Positions 34,492 through 43,931 of a DNA stretch of 64,000 nt are shown here, in pieces; position 1 is the stretch's first letter, and every line of letters begins with the position of its first letter. Location: contig NZ_FNZG01000002.1 in NCBI RefSeq assembly GCF_900109195.1, forward strand, positions 938,191-1,002,190, in the 5' to 3' direction. The position numbers and the translations under genes are program-made. The notes under the pieces are model-generated. The model ran no database searches. It saw only the letters and a program-made list of their open reading frames with translations, and was not told where the DNA came from. Source of the stretch: Pseudooceanicola nitratireducens. GTDB lineage: Bacteria > Pseudomonadota > Alphaproteobacteria > Rhodobacterales > Rhodobacteraceae.

Positions 34492-34647
34492 TTTGAATGG
34501 TCGTTACTCATTGCGAATGCGTAAAGCGGTTTTCGTTGCCCGCTCATCATCTGTGGTTCGGGCTCGATGCTGTCATGGGGCGGCGCAGCGCGTTGGACGC
34601 CAAGGCGAGTGTGCCCGCCCGGCCGAGCCGGCCCAGAGCCAACCTGA

Positions 34648-34671
34648 AATGCGGCAGCCGCAAGCCGCATT
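34648..34671. repeat. Small hairpin in the gap before the NYN gene
   Basis: AATGCGGC and GCCGCATT form 8-bp arms around an 8-base loop. It lies between the TcmP remnant and the convergent 3' end of the NYN gene, and might be a terminator without a T-run or a dispersed intergenic repeat. The rest of 34492-34738 shows nothing else. Confidence 0.4.
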
Positions 34672-34738
34672 GCCGCCATTCATGCTTTCAGCTGTAACAT
34701 GACCAAGGACGGGCTCGCGCGGGATGTCTTCTGGCCGC

Positions 34739-35416
34739 CTACGCAGCTTGAGTGAAGCCTTCGGGACGGAAGCGAACCATAGCTTCAGGGCCCCGAGGGC
34801 TCAGTTCGTAGAGCGATGGCCGCGCAGCCAAATAGGCGCGCCAGCTCCGCTCGGGATATGTGCTGATCCGAATCCCATGTTGAGTGTGCATCTTTGGGGC
34901 GAGTTCAGCGATGTGCATGCCCATGCCCTTGTTGCTGTGCATCGCAATCATGGCCCGGATCTTGCGGTCGAGCGCCGTTACAGTCGCTGGCGGCTCCGGC
35001 ACAAGACGCACGGGCTGCGGCGTGCCGATTTCTACAAAATCGCTACAACCTGCGCGAAAGGCGTTAGGCGCCTTTACTTCACCAATCCCGATGACCTTAG
35101 CTCCATGCTCCCGCAATCTGGTTACAAGATGGATAAAATCACCGTCTGAACTTGCGATTACGAAACAGCGCATATTTTTGGACAGAAGCAATTCCAGCGC
35201 ATCCAGTGCCAGAAGAATGTCAGCGGCGTTCTTACCCGTTCCACAATGCAGCATTCGGTAGCCAATCGCACCATGCCAGTCAGAGGGACGTTGTGCATCG
35301 GCATAGACGCGAACCAGAATTGGCTCGCCGTGCTGAGCGGCTATAGAAAGAATTTTTTCTGCGTGCTTGCCGCTAATGTTGTCACCGTCGACAAGCACTG
35401 ACACTGGCTGCGCCAT
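34739..35416 (-). CDS. NYN-domain (PIN-like) nuclease with LOTUS/OST-HTH-like C-terminus
   Basis: A 225-residue LabA/DUF88-type protein. The N-terminal NYN fold has the acidic metal-site residues in VSVLVDGDNISG (D10, D12), KNAADILLALDALELL and FVIASSDGDFIHLV. After a linker near residue 145 the C-terminal 70 residues (LDRKIRAMIAMHSNKG and the following IAELAPKMHTQHG) resemble an OST-HTH/LOTUS RNA-binding domain. The ATG at 35416 (MAQPVSVLV) is chosen because residues upstream of it do not look coding. Predicted RNase; possible role in defence or RNA turnover. Confidence 0.85.
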   Translation of the reverse strand: MAQPVSVLVDGDNISGKHAEKILSIAAQHGEPILVRVYADAQRPSDWHGAIGYRMLHCGTGKNAADILLALDALELLLSKNMRCFVIASSDGDFIHLVTRLREHGAKVIGIGEVKAPNAFRAGCSDFVEIGTPQPVRLVPEPPATVTALDRKIRAMIAMHSNKGMGMHIAELAPKMHTQHGIRISTYPERSWRAYLAARPSLYELSPRGPEAMVRFRPEGFTQAA

Positions 35417-35708
35417 CGAAAACTCCAAGCCATAGATATCCAGGCTTATTGAAAGAAAAATGCGCCGAAAATTTGGCGTCTTTCGAAGTGCGTGGCGTGG
35501 GGATCGCCTCCGGAACATGGGGGCGTCGCGACCGGCCCGAAGCCGACATTCACTCCTACCATTGAATGCCGCACTGCGGCGCATCATTCCTGCCGTTCGC
35601 TGATGCCGATACCACCACATCTCAGCTAAAGAAATCGAGGATCAAATTCTTTTTCGGGGCATAATCTGCCATGCTTGGACTTGGCAATTAGAAGAAGCGA
35701 ATATCGGT

Positions 35709-36563
35709 ATGCATTTCTTTTATCTGGATGAAGCAGGCTGCACGGGAGCTGACATTGCACCAGGCCAGCAACCGATCTTCGTTCTGGGCGGTATCTCCGT
35801 GAGGGACGAAGGTTGGGTTCGAACGACCGGCGAGTTCGAGCGGGTGATCACTCAGTATTTTGCTCCTGATCGGGTTCCAGCCGGTTTCGAACTGCACTCG
35901 AGTGAACTTCTCAGTCCGAACGGCGAAGGCTTCTTTGACGGTCATGATCGGGAGAGGCGCAATCAACTCGCGCTGGATTTGCTCGAACTCATTGGTCAAC
36001 GTTCGCACCATGTGCATTACGTCGCCCTATCGAAGGACGCGTTGAGCCGCGCGGCCAATGGAACAGAGCATGACACCTTCAATTGCCGTGTCCCTTATCT
36101 ACTGGCATTCGACTACATGACAACGGTCGTCAATGGGCACGTAAAATCTCGGTTGGGTCGGTCCGCCCGCGGCATCATAATCATTGACGAGAAGGAGCAA
36201 TTCGAGGCCGATGTCGCTTCCATTGCCAGGTTCCGTCGCTTCGAAGTTGTGCCGACCCAGAGGGTAAAACACGTCGTCGAGTTTAGTTATTCGATCGACT
36301 CGAGAAAGCATCCGATGATCCAGATGTCGGATCTCGTCGTGTTCTGCATCAAGAAGTTTCTCGAGGTCGATCAGGGGCATAGGGACGCATGGCCTGAAGC
36401 AGCAAGGCAGTTCTTCGCTCAGTGCTATGATCGCATTCACCCGCGCCTCATACGGACCAACTTGATTGATCAGGCTGGATTGCACGCGAGGCGGATAAAT
36501 CCGGTGATCCAAGCCGCCGCGGTGCTGCCGCGCCGGGCGTGGAGGGATCACTACGGGTTGTGA
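35709..36563 (+). CDS. DUF3800 protein (284 aa)
   Basis: DUF3800 family, thought to be RNase H-like nucleases common in phages and defence islands. Seen: MHFFYLDEAGCTG (first acidic pair, D7/E8), IFVLGGISV, ELHSSELL, RGIIIIDEKEQFEADV and HPMIQMSDLVVFCIKK, matching the family pattern of acidic residues. ATG start with no strong ribosome site. It is divergent from the NYN gene, and its 3' end overlaps the small convergent gene by 13 bases. Base composition is visibly more AT-rich than in region 1. Confidence 0.88.
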   Translation: MHFFYLDEAGCTGADIAPGQQPIFVLGGISVRDEGWVRTTGEFERVITQYFAPDRVPAGFELHSSELLSPNGEGFFDGHDRERRNQLALDLLELIGQRSHHVHYVALSKDALSRAANGTEHDTFNCRVPYLLAFDYMTTVVNGHVKSRLGRSARGIIIIDEKEQFEADVASIARFRRFEVVPTQRVKHVVEFSYSIDSRKHPMIQMSDLVVFCIKKFLEVDQGHRDAWPEAARQFFAQCYDRIHPRLIRTNLIDQAGLHARRINPVIQAAAVLPRRAWRDHYGL

Positions 36564-36745
36564 TCGCGGACAAGCGCTTGCATGACCCTTGCCTGAACCT
36601 CGTGCCATGTCTCCGTCTTTGTAGAAGTGAACTGGCCAATCTCGATCGCTCCGCCCCTGTCGAGCGCGATCACGACCAAGCTCGGCCACTCGAGCCTGAC
36701 CTGGCAGCCGTATCGCGTCATCAATGGTGTATTGTCCGGGGTCAT
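36551..36745 (-). CDS. Small hypothetical protein (64 aa)
   Basis: Unknown. Reads PLMTRYGCQVRLEWPSLVV then IALDRGGAIEIGQFTSTKT, a compact beta-rich pattern with plausible codon use. It lies 52 bases downstream of the Abi_C gene on the same strand and overlaps the end of the DUF3800 gene tail-to-tail. It may be a third member of that leftward cluster. Confidence 0.5.
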   Translation of the reverse strand: MTPDNTPLMTRYGCQVRLEWPSLVVIALDRGGAIEIGQFTSTKTETWHEVQARVMQALVRDHNP

Positions 36746-36797
36746 GCCCGTTTATGGCGCAGGCCCGCGTAGGGATAGATTGACGGGACGAGCGCCA

Positions 36798-37562
36798 TTA
36801 CGTCCTCTCGGTGTGGGTCTCGACGATAAAGGCAGCCAGGGCGCCGGCCGAGTTCACGGCCAAGGCTGCATGGCGCGCGGCCGGCTTCACGGGAGCTTTG
36901 CCTCCCCGGCCATGGCTGTCCGAGAGGCGGTTCCGCAGCGTGCCGAGACCATTCACCAGTTTCATAGCGCCGCCCAGGATCGCCTTGATCGGCTCCTCCG
37001 CGTGCTGGCTCGGCGCGAGGTTCAGCTCCTGTGCGACCATGCCGTAGAGCTTGGGGAGATCTTCCTTGTCGGTGTAGGGGGTGCCGACCTCATCCAGGAC
37101 GTGCTTGCAGACGGTCTCCAGAAGCGTGCGTGCCGCAGTGATGGCACCTTCTGGATCCGTAGACCGCCTGTTCAGTGCGCGTGCCCAGGCTTCACTTACA
37201 CCATCGGCAGAGAAGGCCGTCATCGCGTCTGTGACTGTCGCATCTCCTGGTGTCCGATAGGGCGCTTCAAGGTAGTCGATCAATGGCGTGAAGGCCTCAG
37301 TGATCAGCTGCCGCCGACCGGCATAGTTGCCACTTTCCTCTTTGATGTAAGGCCAGAATGCCGAGAGGGTCCGATACTTCCGAACGAAGTGTGGCAGCCG
37401 GTCCCGGATATCCGGGTCATTCATAAATTCTGTCCGGAGGATCCGGTAGAACGGGTCTTCGTGGCTACCGCCAGTGGCCGCGCTGATCATGATACCTTCG
37501 AGCATGGAAACACGTTCCGCCAGGGTGTCCGGCAATTCTGCCTCGATATTGTGATACATCAT
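36798..37562 (-). CDS. Abortive-infection family protein with Abi_C domain (254 aa)
   Basis: The C-terminal 120 residues match the abortive infection C-terminus domain: GAITAARTLLETVCKHVLDE, KEDLPKLYGMVAQELNLAPSQH, ILGGAMKLVNGLGTLRNRLSDSHGRG, and the final HAALAVNSAGALAAFI. The His in DSHGRG is the conserved feature. The N-terminal half is an unrecognised helical region. The ATG at 37562 overlaps the stop of the upstream Cys-cluster gene (ATGA), so the two are coupled. A role in phage-triggered growth arrest is inferred from the family. Confidence 0.82.
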   Translation of the reverse strand: MMYHNIEAELPDTLAERVSMLEGIMISAATGGSHEDPFYRILRTEFMNDPDIRDRLPHFVRKYRTLSAFWPYIKEESGNYAGRRQLITEAFTPLIDYLEAPYRTPGDATVTDAMTAFSADGVSEAWARALNRRSTDPEGAITAARTLLETVCKHVLDEVGTPYTDKEDLPKLYGMVAQELNLAPSQHAEEPIKAILGGAMKLVNGLGTLRNRLSDSHGRGGKAPVKPAARHAALAVNSAGALAAFIVETHTERT

Positions 37563-38371
37563 ACCCCTTCCATCAGCCCCCGGATCTCGGTGGTATCCGG
37601 CATGATGATAACCGAACCCTCGTAGGTCGTCTCCCAGAAGTCGTATTCGCCGAGATGCGTGTCCCACTTACCGGCGACCATGACGTTGCCCGACATCTTC
37701 ATTTCTTCGTAGCCCGCGCCCTCGGCCAGGCCGCGAAACCGGCTCCGAATGCGGTCCGGGCTAATCGCCTTTACGCTTTCCTGGAGAAGCGCGAATCCCT
37801 CTCGGATCGCGTCATTGACGAGTCCTCGCTTCCGGAGAATTTCCTCGATCCTGCGCTCGATCAGCTTCTCGTCAGCCGCCTTCAAGATCGTTGCCAGGCC
37901 GCCGCAAGCCACTGCCAACTTCGGAGGCTTCCTTCGCCGAAGGGCCGGGAAGATCCTCTCGAGTTCTTCCATGACCTGTTGCAGGGATTGCTCGATCGGG
38001 ATGAGGTCACGGTCAAGGATCTCTATCAGTTGTGGCACTCCTTCGAAGACAGCTCCGGAGATCTTGCGCTGTTCTGCCTGGGCAACGCGCCGGTCGAGAT
38101 CCTTCTCTATCTTCGCGACGGTGACCTTGTCCGTGAACTCCACCGCGCAGCAATGGTCGCAGAGAGCCTTGCTGACCTCGGGGAGGAGGGCGAAACACCC
38201 CTTCCGGTGACGTTGCCGTTGCTTGCAGAATGAGCACCGGACCATCTTTTCGGAGAGGTAGCCCTCCAACATGGCCGGGCGAATACCCGGTTCGACTTCA
38301 AAAACGACGCCCGGCTGTTGGTCCGGGTCGGTGATGACGAATTCTTCGTCGGGAGGCAGCGCCTCGCTCAT
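37559..38371 (-). CDS. Cys-cluster (probable zinc) protein coupled to the Abi_C gene (270 aa)
   Basis: Not a recognised family. A metal-binding-like cluster spans residues 46-75: C46-x2-C49, C59, C71-x2-C74-C75 with nearby His (HRKGC, CDHCC). Next comes a charged helical section (residues about 80-210) that may be coiled, and a C-terminal beta-rich segment GNVMVAGKWDTHLGEYDFWETTYEGSV. ATG start at 38371; its TGA overlaps the next gene. It could be the sensor or regulator of an abortive-infection unit. Function unknown. Confidence 0.75.
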   Translation of the reverse strand: MSEALPPDEEFVITDPDQQPGVVFEVEPGIRPAMLEGYLSEKMVRCSFCKQRQRHRKGCFALLPEVSKALCDHCCAVEFTDKVTVAKIEKDLDRRVAQAEQRKISGAVFEGVPQLIEILDRDLIPIEQSLQQVMEELERIFPALRRRKPPKLAVACGGLATILKAADEKLIERRIEEILRKRGLVNDAIREGFALLQESVKAISPDRIRSRFRGLAEGAGYEEMKMSGNVMVAGKWDTHLGEYDFWETTYEGSVIIMPDTTEIRGLMEGV

Positions 38372-38916
38372 AGTGTCGCACCCTTATCTCATCGATTGAC
38401 TTCACTCCTATCCTTCCGGGGTTGATATACCCGATTTGTTCTCTTGTTGAAAGACCCGGCGTCACCCACAAGATGCTGTGCTGCGCCGCTGCGTGAAAAG
38501 CCCCCTCCGTGGAGGGGACAGTTGACGGGAGAGGCCGAGGCCCGTGTCTCCGATATCACTTGCGACCGCTGATGGGCTTTGAATTGACCCGAATTCGCAG
38601 GGAATGGCTGACCGCACCCTTGTCGCGTCCCGCACACAGAGAATCCCTGCGTTGCCCCGACCTAATGGACTTGGCAGTAGAGCCGCTCAGAACGCCACGA
38701 AAGTCCGCTATTGGAATGGCGAGCTGACATGCTGCGCGTGTAGAGAAGGACCGCTTCCCGCTCTCCCCGGCCAAGTGTGTTCCCGGCCCTTAGCGGACGT
38801 TCGGTCCAAACCCGTCCAAGGGCTTCTTTATCTCATGACCAATCTAAGGCGCGAGAACCGGCAAGTCGGACGGGGCGCTCAGGCGCCCGGTCCTTCAGCT
38901 TAGCAGGAAGATGCCG
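38372..38916. other. Intergenic stretch with hairpins
   Basis: No convincing gene. It holds a CCCCTCC-GT-GGAGGGG hairpin (38502-38517) and GGGCGC-TCAG-GCGCCC (38873-38888), the latter 29 bases beyond the serine hydrolase stop and possibly its terminator, though without a T-run. The middle, with AAAGTCCGCTATTGG (38699-38713) and GCGGACGTTCGGTCC, looks like a dispersed intergenic sequence. The first 80 bases should hold the promoter of the Cys-cluster gene. Confidence 0.5.
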
Positions 38917-40116
38917 CTATTGCCCCGAGAGGGCCGCGTAGACCGCGCTCTCGAAATCCATATAGCCCGGAAAGGAGACCCCATCTGCGAACGGCAGGAT
39001 CTGCGTTGCCCAGTAGCCGCCGATCCCGTTCTTCCGATCTATCCAATAGTAGCTGTTCGCCAGCCCGGCCCAGCCGATGGCGCCGGCCGGGCGACCGGTC
39101 GGGGCGTCTTCGGTGTTGACCATGAAGGTGTAGGACCAGTCCTTGGGCATGCCCGGGAAGAACTCTGCATCATTTGAAAGCGAGGGAATTACGCCGGGCA
39201 GCATGGTGACCTTCTGCGGCGGGACAAGCGCGCCCTTCACGGCCCATTCGACGGTTTCGGGCTTCAGGACCCGTCCGTTCGGCCCGTCTCCGTCGTTCAA
39301 CCACATGCGGATGAACTTCATGTATTCCGGAACAGATGCGTAGAGCCCGTGGCCACCCATGTGGACCTCGGGATCATCGGGCAGTGCGAAGTCGTCCATC
39401 GGGGTCAGCCCGCCATCCTCGCCCCGCGCATGGATCGTGGCGGTCCGATCCTTCATGTCGGTGGTCCGGGTAAAGGCGATGTCCTGCATGCCGAGCTGGT
39501 CGAAGATACGCTCCTTCATGACCTCACCCAGACGTTTGCCGCGGATGCCTTCGACGACCTGTCCGACCCAGTCGATGTTCGTGCCGTATTCCCATTTCGT
39601 GCCCGGATCGAACAGCAGCGGCGTCTCGATACAGGCCCGGCTTCCGGTGACGACAGAGGGCTGGCCCTGCTCTTCGGCCAGGCGTCTGTAGGTCTCGTTG
39701 AAGAAGTCGTAGCCGAACCCGGCGGTGTGCAGCATCAGTTGGCGCGTCGTCACATCGCTTTTCGGGGCGCGCAGGCGGGGGGTGCCATCGGCACCAAAGC
39801 CGTCAATCACCTGAAGCTCGCCAATCGCCGGGGCGTAGTTCTTTGCGGGGGTATCAAGATCGAGCAGACCCTCCTCGACACATTGCAGAGCGGTCGTGCC
39901 CGCGATGGCCTTGGTGGTCGAGAAGATGGCGAAGACCGTATCCTCCGTCATCGCGTCGCCGTCCAGCCTCCGCTCTCCGGCAGCGCCGGAGTAGATATCG
40001 CCATTGCGGTCCGTCGCCATTGCGACAACCCCGGGCACACGCGACGGACCGCTGACCAGCCCGTTCAGAACGGCGTCACACCGGGTTTTCAGATCGTTTG
40101 TGTTGATGTCCTTCAT
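38917..40116 (-). CDS. Serine hydrolase of the beta-lactamase/esterase (class C) family
   Basis: A 399-residue cytoplasmic-type serine hydrolase (no signal peptide). The S-x-x-K nucleophile motif is FSTTK in [13 protein letters not shown]; the Tyr motif is YGTNIDW, and the C-terminal HxG-type region is [15 protein letters not shown]. It resembles EstB-like esterases rather than a secreted beta-lactamase, so antibiotic resistance should not be assumed. ATG 40116 has AAGGAGG six bases before it. Transcribed after the AraC regulator, 96 bases apart. Confidence 0.85.
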   Translation of the reverse strand: MKDINTNDLKTRCDAVLNGLVSGPSRVPGVVAMATDRNGDIYSGAAGERRLDGDAMTEDTVFAIFSTTKAIAGTTALQCVEEGLLDLDTPAKNYAPAIGELQVIDGFGADGTPRLRAPKSDVTTRQLMLHTAGFGYDFFNETYRRLAEEQGQPSVVTGSRACIETPLLFDPGTKWEYGTNIDWVGQVVEGIRGKRLGEVMKERIFDQLGMQDIAFTRTTDMKDRTATIHARGEDGGLTPMDDFALPDDPEVHMGGHGLYASVPEYMKFIRMWLNDGDGPNGRVLKPETVEWAVKGALVPPQKVTMLPGVIPSLSNDAEFFPGMPKDWSYTFMVNTEDAPTGRPAGAIGWAGLANSYYWIDRKNGIGGYWATQILPFADGVSFPGYMDFESAVYAALSGQ

Positions 40117-40212
40117 TGGTTCCTCCTTTGAAGACGTGAGGGGAAGAATGCGGGACACATGCCGGGCGCGCTGTCCGCGACCGGCATGGCCTGTCCGGTT
40201 TCGGTAACAAAG

Positions 40213-41295
40213 TCAGTGTGGGCGGATGCGTCGCGCGGATCGGCCACGCGTCTGCGAAGGCGTTTCTCCGAACCTGTCTCGATACCGGCCGGCCAGAGCG
40301 CCGAAGTTCGAAAAGCCCCAGTCTGCGGCGATCACGGTGACGGTCACATTGGCTGGCAACGTTTCAAGATCCCGGCGAAAGCCCTCAAGCCGCCGCGCCA
40401 CGAGGAATGCCCGAGGCGAAATACCTCGAAACTTCTGAAATCCGCCGGAAAGAGTCCGTGCAGAAACGCCGACACGCTTGGCCACATCGCCAATTGAAGG
40501 TGCCTCGCGCGCTTCGGCTTCCATGATCTCTTCGGCCGCTCGAACATAAGCGGGAGCGGCACAGCGGGCCCCGGTTTCAAGGCTCAACCCATTAGCCGAT
40601 GCCCACTGGCGCAGCAGTTCGACGCAGAGCATCTCTTCGACATGTCGCGCCAGCACCGCGTTCGATGAGACTTCACCCTCGCGCGTCAATGCACGGGTGG
40701 CATAATCGAGCAGAGCGGGCCAGGCTGAGTTGGGACCACCGATCTTGACGCGGCTCGTCCATAGCCGGTCATCCGGAACGAAACCGAACCACCGCTCGGC
40801 CGTATCCACCATCGCCTGATGCGGGATCGTGAGGTTGAGCTGCATATGGTTGGGATCACCTTCCAGCCAATATTCAGCTCTGGAGCAGTCTACGACAAAA
40901 CTTTCCCCGGCACCGGTTGCAACAGAGCCACCATCGGCTTGATGATCCAATGCCCCGCGCAGGGTGTTAAGAACAAGGATGTTTCCGGCGTCAGGATCGA
41001 AACGGTCAAGGTGAATACCGGTGCCGTAGGCAAACCGGGTCATGGTCACACAGCCCGCCTTCGCCGAAATCATGGTCGCGTCCGGGCGGGACAAGCGATC
41101 CAAAGGCCGCACCCGATACCGCATATAGACCGACCGGCAGAAGTCCTCCACTTCGTCCCAATCAGCTGAATGCGTCTTCTGCTGGTGCCGGATCGGCGAC
41201 CCCAAAGAATCCAGAACAAGTGCATGTTCCAGCAAAACCGCGCTCCTCCTCGTGGTTCCAGCGTCAATGTAACACGATATTGGCGAGGTAGACAT
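40213..41295 (-). CDS. AraC-family transcriptional regulator (360 aa)
   Basis: C-terminal AraC HTH pair: SIGDVAKRVGVSARTLSGGFQKFRG and VTVIAADWGFSNFGALAGRYRDRFGETP, the second being the conserved signature. The N-terminal 200 residues resemble the cupin-like AraC ligand domain (GESFVVDCSRAEYWLEGD). It lies upstream of the serine hydrolase gene on the same strand and may control it. Ligand unknown. Confidence 0.88.
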   Translation of the reverse strand: MSTSPISCYIDAGTTRRSAVLLEHALVLDSLGSPIRHQQKTHSADWDEVEDFCRSVYMRYRVRPLDRLSRPDATMISAKAGCVTMTRFAYGTGIHLDRFDPDAGNILVLNTLRGALDHQADGGSVATGAGESFVVDCSRAEYWLEGDPNHMQLNLTIPHQAMVDTAERWFGFVPDDRLWTSRVKIGGPNSAWPALLDYATRALTREGEVSSNAVLARHVEEMLCVELLRQWASANGLSLETGARCAAPAYVRAAEEIMEAEAREAPSIGDVAKRVGVSARTLSGGFQKFRGISPRAFLVARRLEGFRRDLETLPANVTVTVIAADWGFSNFGALAGRYRDRFGETPSQTRGRSARRIRPH

Positions 41296-41613
41296 CCGGC
41301 ATTCGTCGTCAAGAAATGAACGTGTTGGTGGCGACGCTCCGACGCGGTCGCGATCTGGCGAAGGCTCTAACCGAGCGCGTTGTCCCCCCGGCGTGTGAGG
41401 CTCAACAATGCCGACATTGGTTCAAGTCGCAGCGAATGACCGCTTCCCGCCCTATACCGACCAGTTCAGTTGCCAGTTCGCACCGTTTTCTAAGGATCAG
41501 CTGTGGCTACGGTCAAACAGTTGTCCATGGGGCAAGGCAAGCAGCATCGGCCCGGAAAAAGGACGGCAGGCTCTTCAGAACCTGCCGTAATACGTGTTTT
41601 TCTGCCTTTCTTT
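41296..41613. other. Gap between AraC gene and integrase
   Basis: No gene supported. It holds the promoter side of the AraC gene and the integrase terminator (see 41555). No copy of the tRNA 3' end is visible. Confidence 0.5.
41555..41588 (-). terminator. Rho-independent terminator of the integrase gene
   Basis: ACGGCAGG (41563-41570) and CCTGCCGT (41581-41588) form an 8-bp stem with a 10-base loop. On the minus strand the stem is followed by CCTTTTT. It starts 26 bases after the integrase stop. Confidence 0.7.
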
Positions 41614-43755
41614 TTAGCCGAGAGCGCGGAAGTGCTCAACAGCCTGGCGCTTGAGCGGATGCTTCGGAAGACGCATCGTCCGCTCGTCTGTAAGTTCTTT
41701 GAACGAAGACGCCAGCGTGCACAGCTCGATAGGTTCGATCTTCTGCCCTGTGGCAGCGTTAATCGTCGCGAACTTGCGCGGCGCCTTTCCGTCTTCACTG
41801 ACCACAATCTCTGAGGCAGTCCCGTCATCGGCGAGCGTGACGTCAACGGACAAGGGCGAACCCTTGCTCAGGCCGCACGACAAGATGATGGGAAAGCCGT
41901 GCTCCTCTGAAAATCCGATCTCGAGTGCGAATTCGGCTTTGTCTACGGCCTCCTTCAGCTCCTTCGTCCGATGCGCTGTGTAGTGAATGTTCATGATCGA
42001 CCCTGTCCGGTGGCCGGCGATTGCCTGGCGCTGTCCGTCGGCAACGTCAGCGGCTCGCAAGAGGGAATGGAATGTCTTGCGAAGCGCATAGAAGTCTTCG
42101 TCGGCGTCACCAAGATCAAGGCGGTTCAGGATGATGTAGTATGCCTTGCTGAACGGCTCAGTCACTTTTCCCACCGCCGAACGATTGGCGGCTTCCGGGA
42201 AGAGGAGGGGACCATGAGCATCATCGAGGCCCTTCCACCATTCGATAAAGCCGAGATCGAGAAGGATCTGGGGAATGGGGACAACACGGTATGCGTCGTC
42301 CGTTTTTCCCAGTTGAGCTGCACCCTTAGCGATAGCGAAGCAGTATTCCCCGTTGCGCCAGATGATGTTGCGCCGCTCCAAGAGGAGTATTTCCTTAATC
42401 CGGCTGCCGATCATCATTACGATGAGTGGCACCCAATAGAATGCGTCGCGGATGATCACGTTTCCCGGGCGCCAACGACGGCTCTCAGAAAAGCAACCGG
42501 CGTAGATCGGAGAGGTCAGCAACTGGCTCAGTCGCTCTTCGGTCCAGGGCATGCGGAGCTTCGACTGGACAACCCGCAGGTAGAGCGGATCTTGTTTCTC
42601 CTCGCCCAGCGCCTTCACGATCCGTTCGACATCGCGATAAGAAATCACCTCTGGCATTTCCGTGCAGCCGAGTGCTCGGGCGCCTTTCATCAAGCGGTTC
42701 AGGCCGTCTCGGTTGCGCTTCAGCGTGCTGTTTGTCAGCCGGGGCACGAGCTGTTCCGACAAGAGGGCCCGTTTCTCCAAATCGGACAAATCGTCCCTGT
42801 CCCGAAGCGCTTCAGTCGCGATGTAGTCCGCCTCATCGGCTGCCTCAATCTCGTCATCCTTGGTGACCAGCGATTTGCTTGGGTCCTTGGGAGCATCTGG
42901 ACAGAACCGGTTCTTACCGTGCCCTTTCCCGTGGCTCTTCGGCAGTCGAGACATCCATTTGAAGAATACCGTCTGTCGATCCGTCGTGATCGTCGCGACT
43001 GGAACATCTCCAAAGAACGCGAGCGCGACCTTTGCGATCGCATCGATGTTCCCCTTCATGTCGCGGGTAGGATAAAGTTCGAGCGTCTTGGCCCAGGCTG
43101 CACTCAGGGTCACCGGCTTCGTTCGGACGAAATCGTCGACTGGCAGTGCCGAGAAACGCGCGACGGAGTCTGCTGCTTCCGTGACCGCGTCGTATCCGTC
43201 GAGGGCCTTCACTTCGAGATCGAGAATGTCACGGGCCAAATCAGTCACCCGGCGTCCCAGGCTCGACGGGAGATCTTCGGGCAGAGTGATGCCAAGGCGG
43301 GCAGCGGCATCCCGCGCGATCTGGTCCACAAGTCGAAAGTCGTTCTTACGGGCGTGGTGACGCATATCGTCACCTTGGGCCGTCAGGCTCTGGATCTGGA
43401 GATCGAGCTCATCGTCGTCGATGGGCTCGCCTGCGTTCTGCGCGTCGATGATGCGGTTGAGTTCAGCGCGCAGGATGTCGGATAGGATAACCTTGATCTG
43501 CTCTGCGGTGATGGCGGTTGCGGAGGTGTTTGTCATTATTTTTCTCTCTTCGCGTTGTAGGACTGAGAGGAGATGCGCCGCCCGGCACATCGCCTCGGTC
43601 CGAAAATTCGTCCGAAGGGAGAGGCACAGAAATTTTCCCGTGCATTTTTTCTGATTTTTGACGCTACGTAATCTTTTTCTGAAGTAGTAGGTCGACCCTC
43701 TGAGAAGAAGATAGGGCCCTGGCGAACGCCGGGGACGGCGGGTCTTCGATAGCAT
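41614..43755 (-). CDS. Tyrosine-recombinase integrase at tRNA-Gln (713 aa)
   Basis: Large phage/ICE-type integrase. The N-terminal part has PYLLLRGSTYYFRKRLRSV and CLSLRTNFRTEAMCRAAHLL (arm-binding DUF6538-like). The catalytic domain has Arg in MMIGSRIKEILLLERR, the box FYALRKTFHSLLRAAD, AIAGHRTGSIMNIHYTAH with the candidate Tyr. About 90 extra residues follow. The frame is open to 44007, through the tRNA, so the true start must lie inside; MLSKTRRPR at 43755 gives a family-like N-terminus. MRSGNAV at 43884 is an alternative. It sits 177 bases from the tRNA 3' end, as is typical of tRNA-targeting integrases. Confidence 0.88.
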   Translation of the reverse strand: MLSKTRRPRRSPGPYLLLRGSTYYFRKRLRSVKNQKKCTGKFLCLSLRTNFRTEAMCRAAHLLSVLQREERKIMTNTSATAITAEQIKVILSDILRAELNRIIDAQNAGEPIDDDELDLQIQSLTAQGDDMRHHARKNDFRLVDQIARDAAARLGITLPEDLPSSLGRRVTDLARDILDLEVKALDGYDAVTEAADSVARFSALPVDDFVRTKPVTLSAAWAKTLELYPTRDMKGNIDAIAKVALAFFGDVPVATITTDRQTVFFKWMSRLPKSHGKGHGKNRFCPDAPKDPSKSLVTKDDEIEAADEADYIATEALRDRDDLSDLEKRALLSEQLVPRLTNSTLKRNRDGLNRLMKGARALGCTEMPEVISYRDVERIVKALGEEKQDPLYLRVVQSKLRMPWTEERLSQLLTSPIYAGCFSESRRWRPGNVIIRDAFYWVPLIVMMIGSRIKEILLLERRNIIWRNGEYCFAIAKGAAQLGKTDDAYRVVPIPQILLDLGFIEWWKGLDDAHGPLLFPEAANRSAVGKVTEPFSKAYYIILNRLDLGDADEDFYALRKTFHSLLRAADVADGQRQAIAGHRTGSIMNIHYTAHRTKELKEAVDKAEFALEIGFSEEHGFPIILSCGLSKGSPLSVDVTLADDGTASEIVVSEDGKAPRKFATINAATGQKIEPIELCTLASSFKELTDERTMRLPKHPLKRQAVEHFRALG

Positions 43756-43931
43756 CTTTGCCGCGTTGCAGGCGCCTGACGCAGGCCTGTCGATGGAGCG
43801 CGGTTCCGCAGGATGTGGCCCATCCTGTGATACAGCTTGTGGCACAGTCTCAGATTTCTGTGACACAGCATTTCCGGACCGCATCCTTGCGACCCTATAT
43901 TCTTGGGCTTTTTTGTTCTGGTGGGAAAACA

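Noticed and set aside
38389-38637. 82-codon minus-strand frame with SQVISETRASASP-like translation
   Set aside because: No ribosome site, no family, lies in repeat-like intergenic DNA.
38917-40116. Antibiotic-resistance beta-lactamase
   Set aside because: Has the serine hydrolase fold but no signal peptide and looks esterase-like; resistance cannot be claimed.
41971-43485. 504-codon plus-strand open frame
   Set aside because: Antisense to the tRNA-Gln integrase, which has catalytic motifs.
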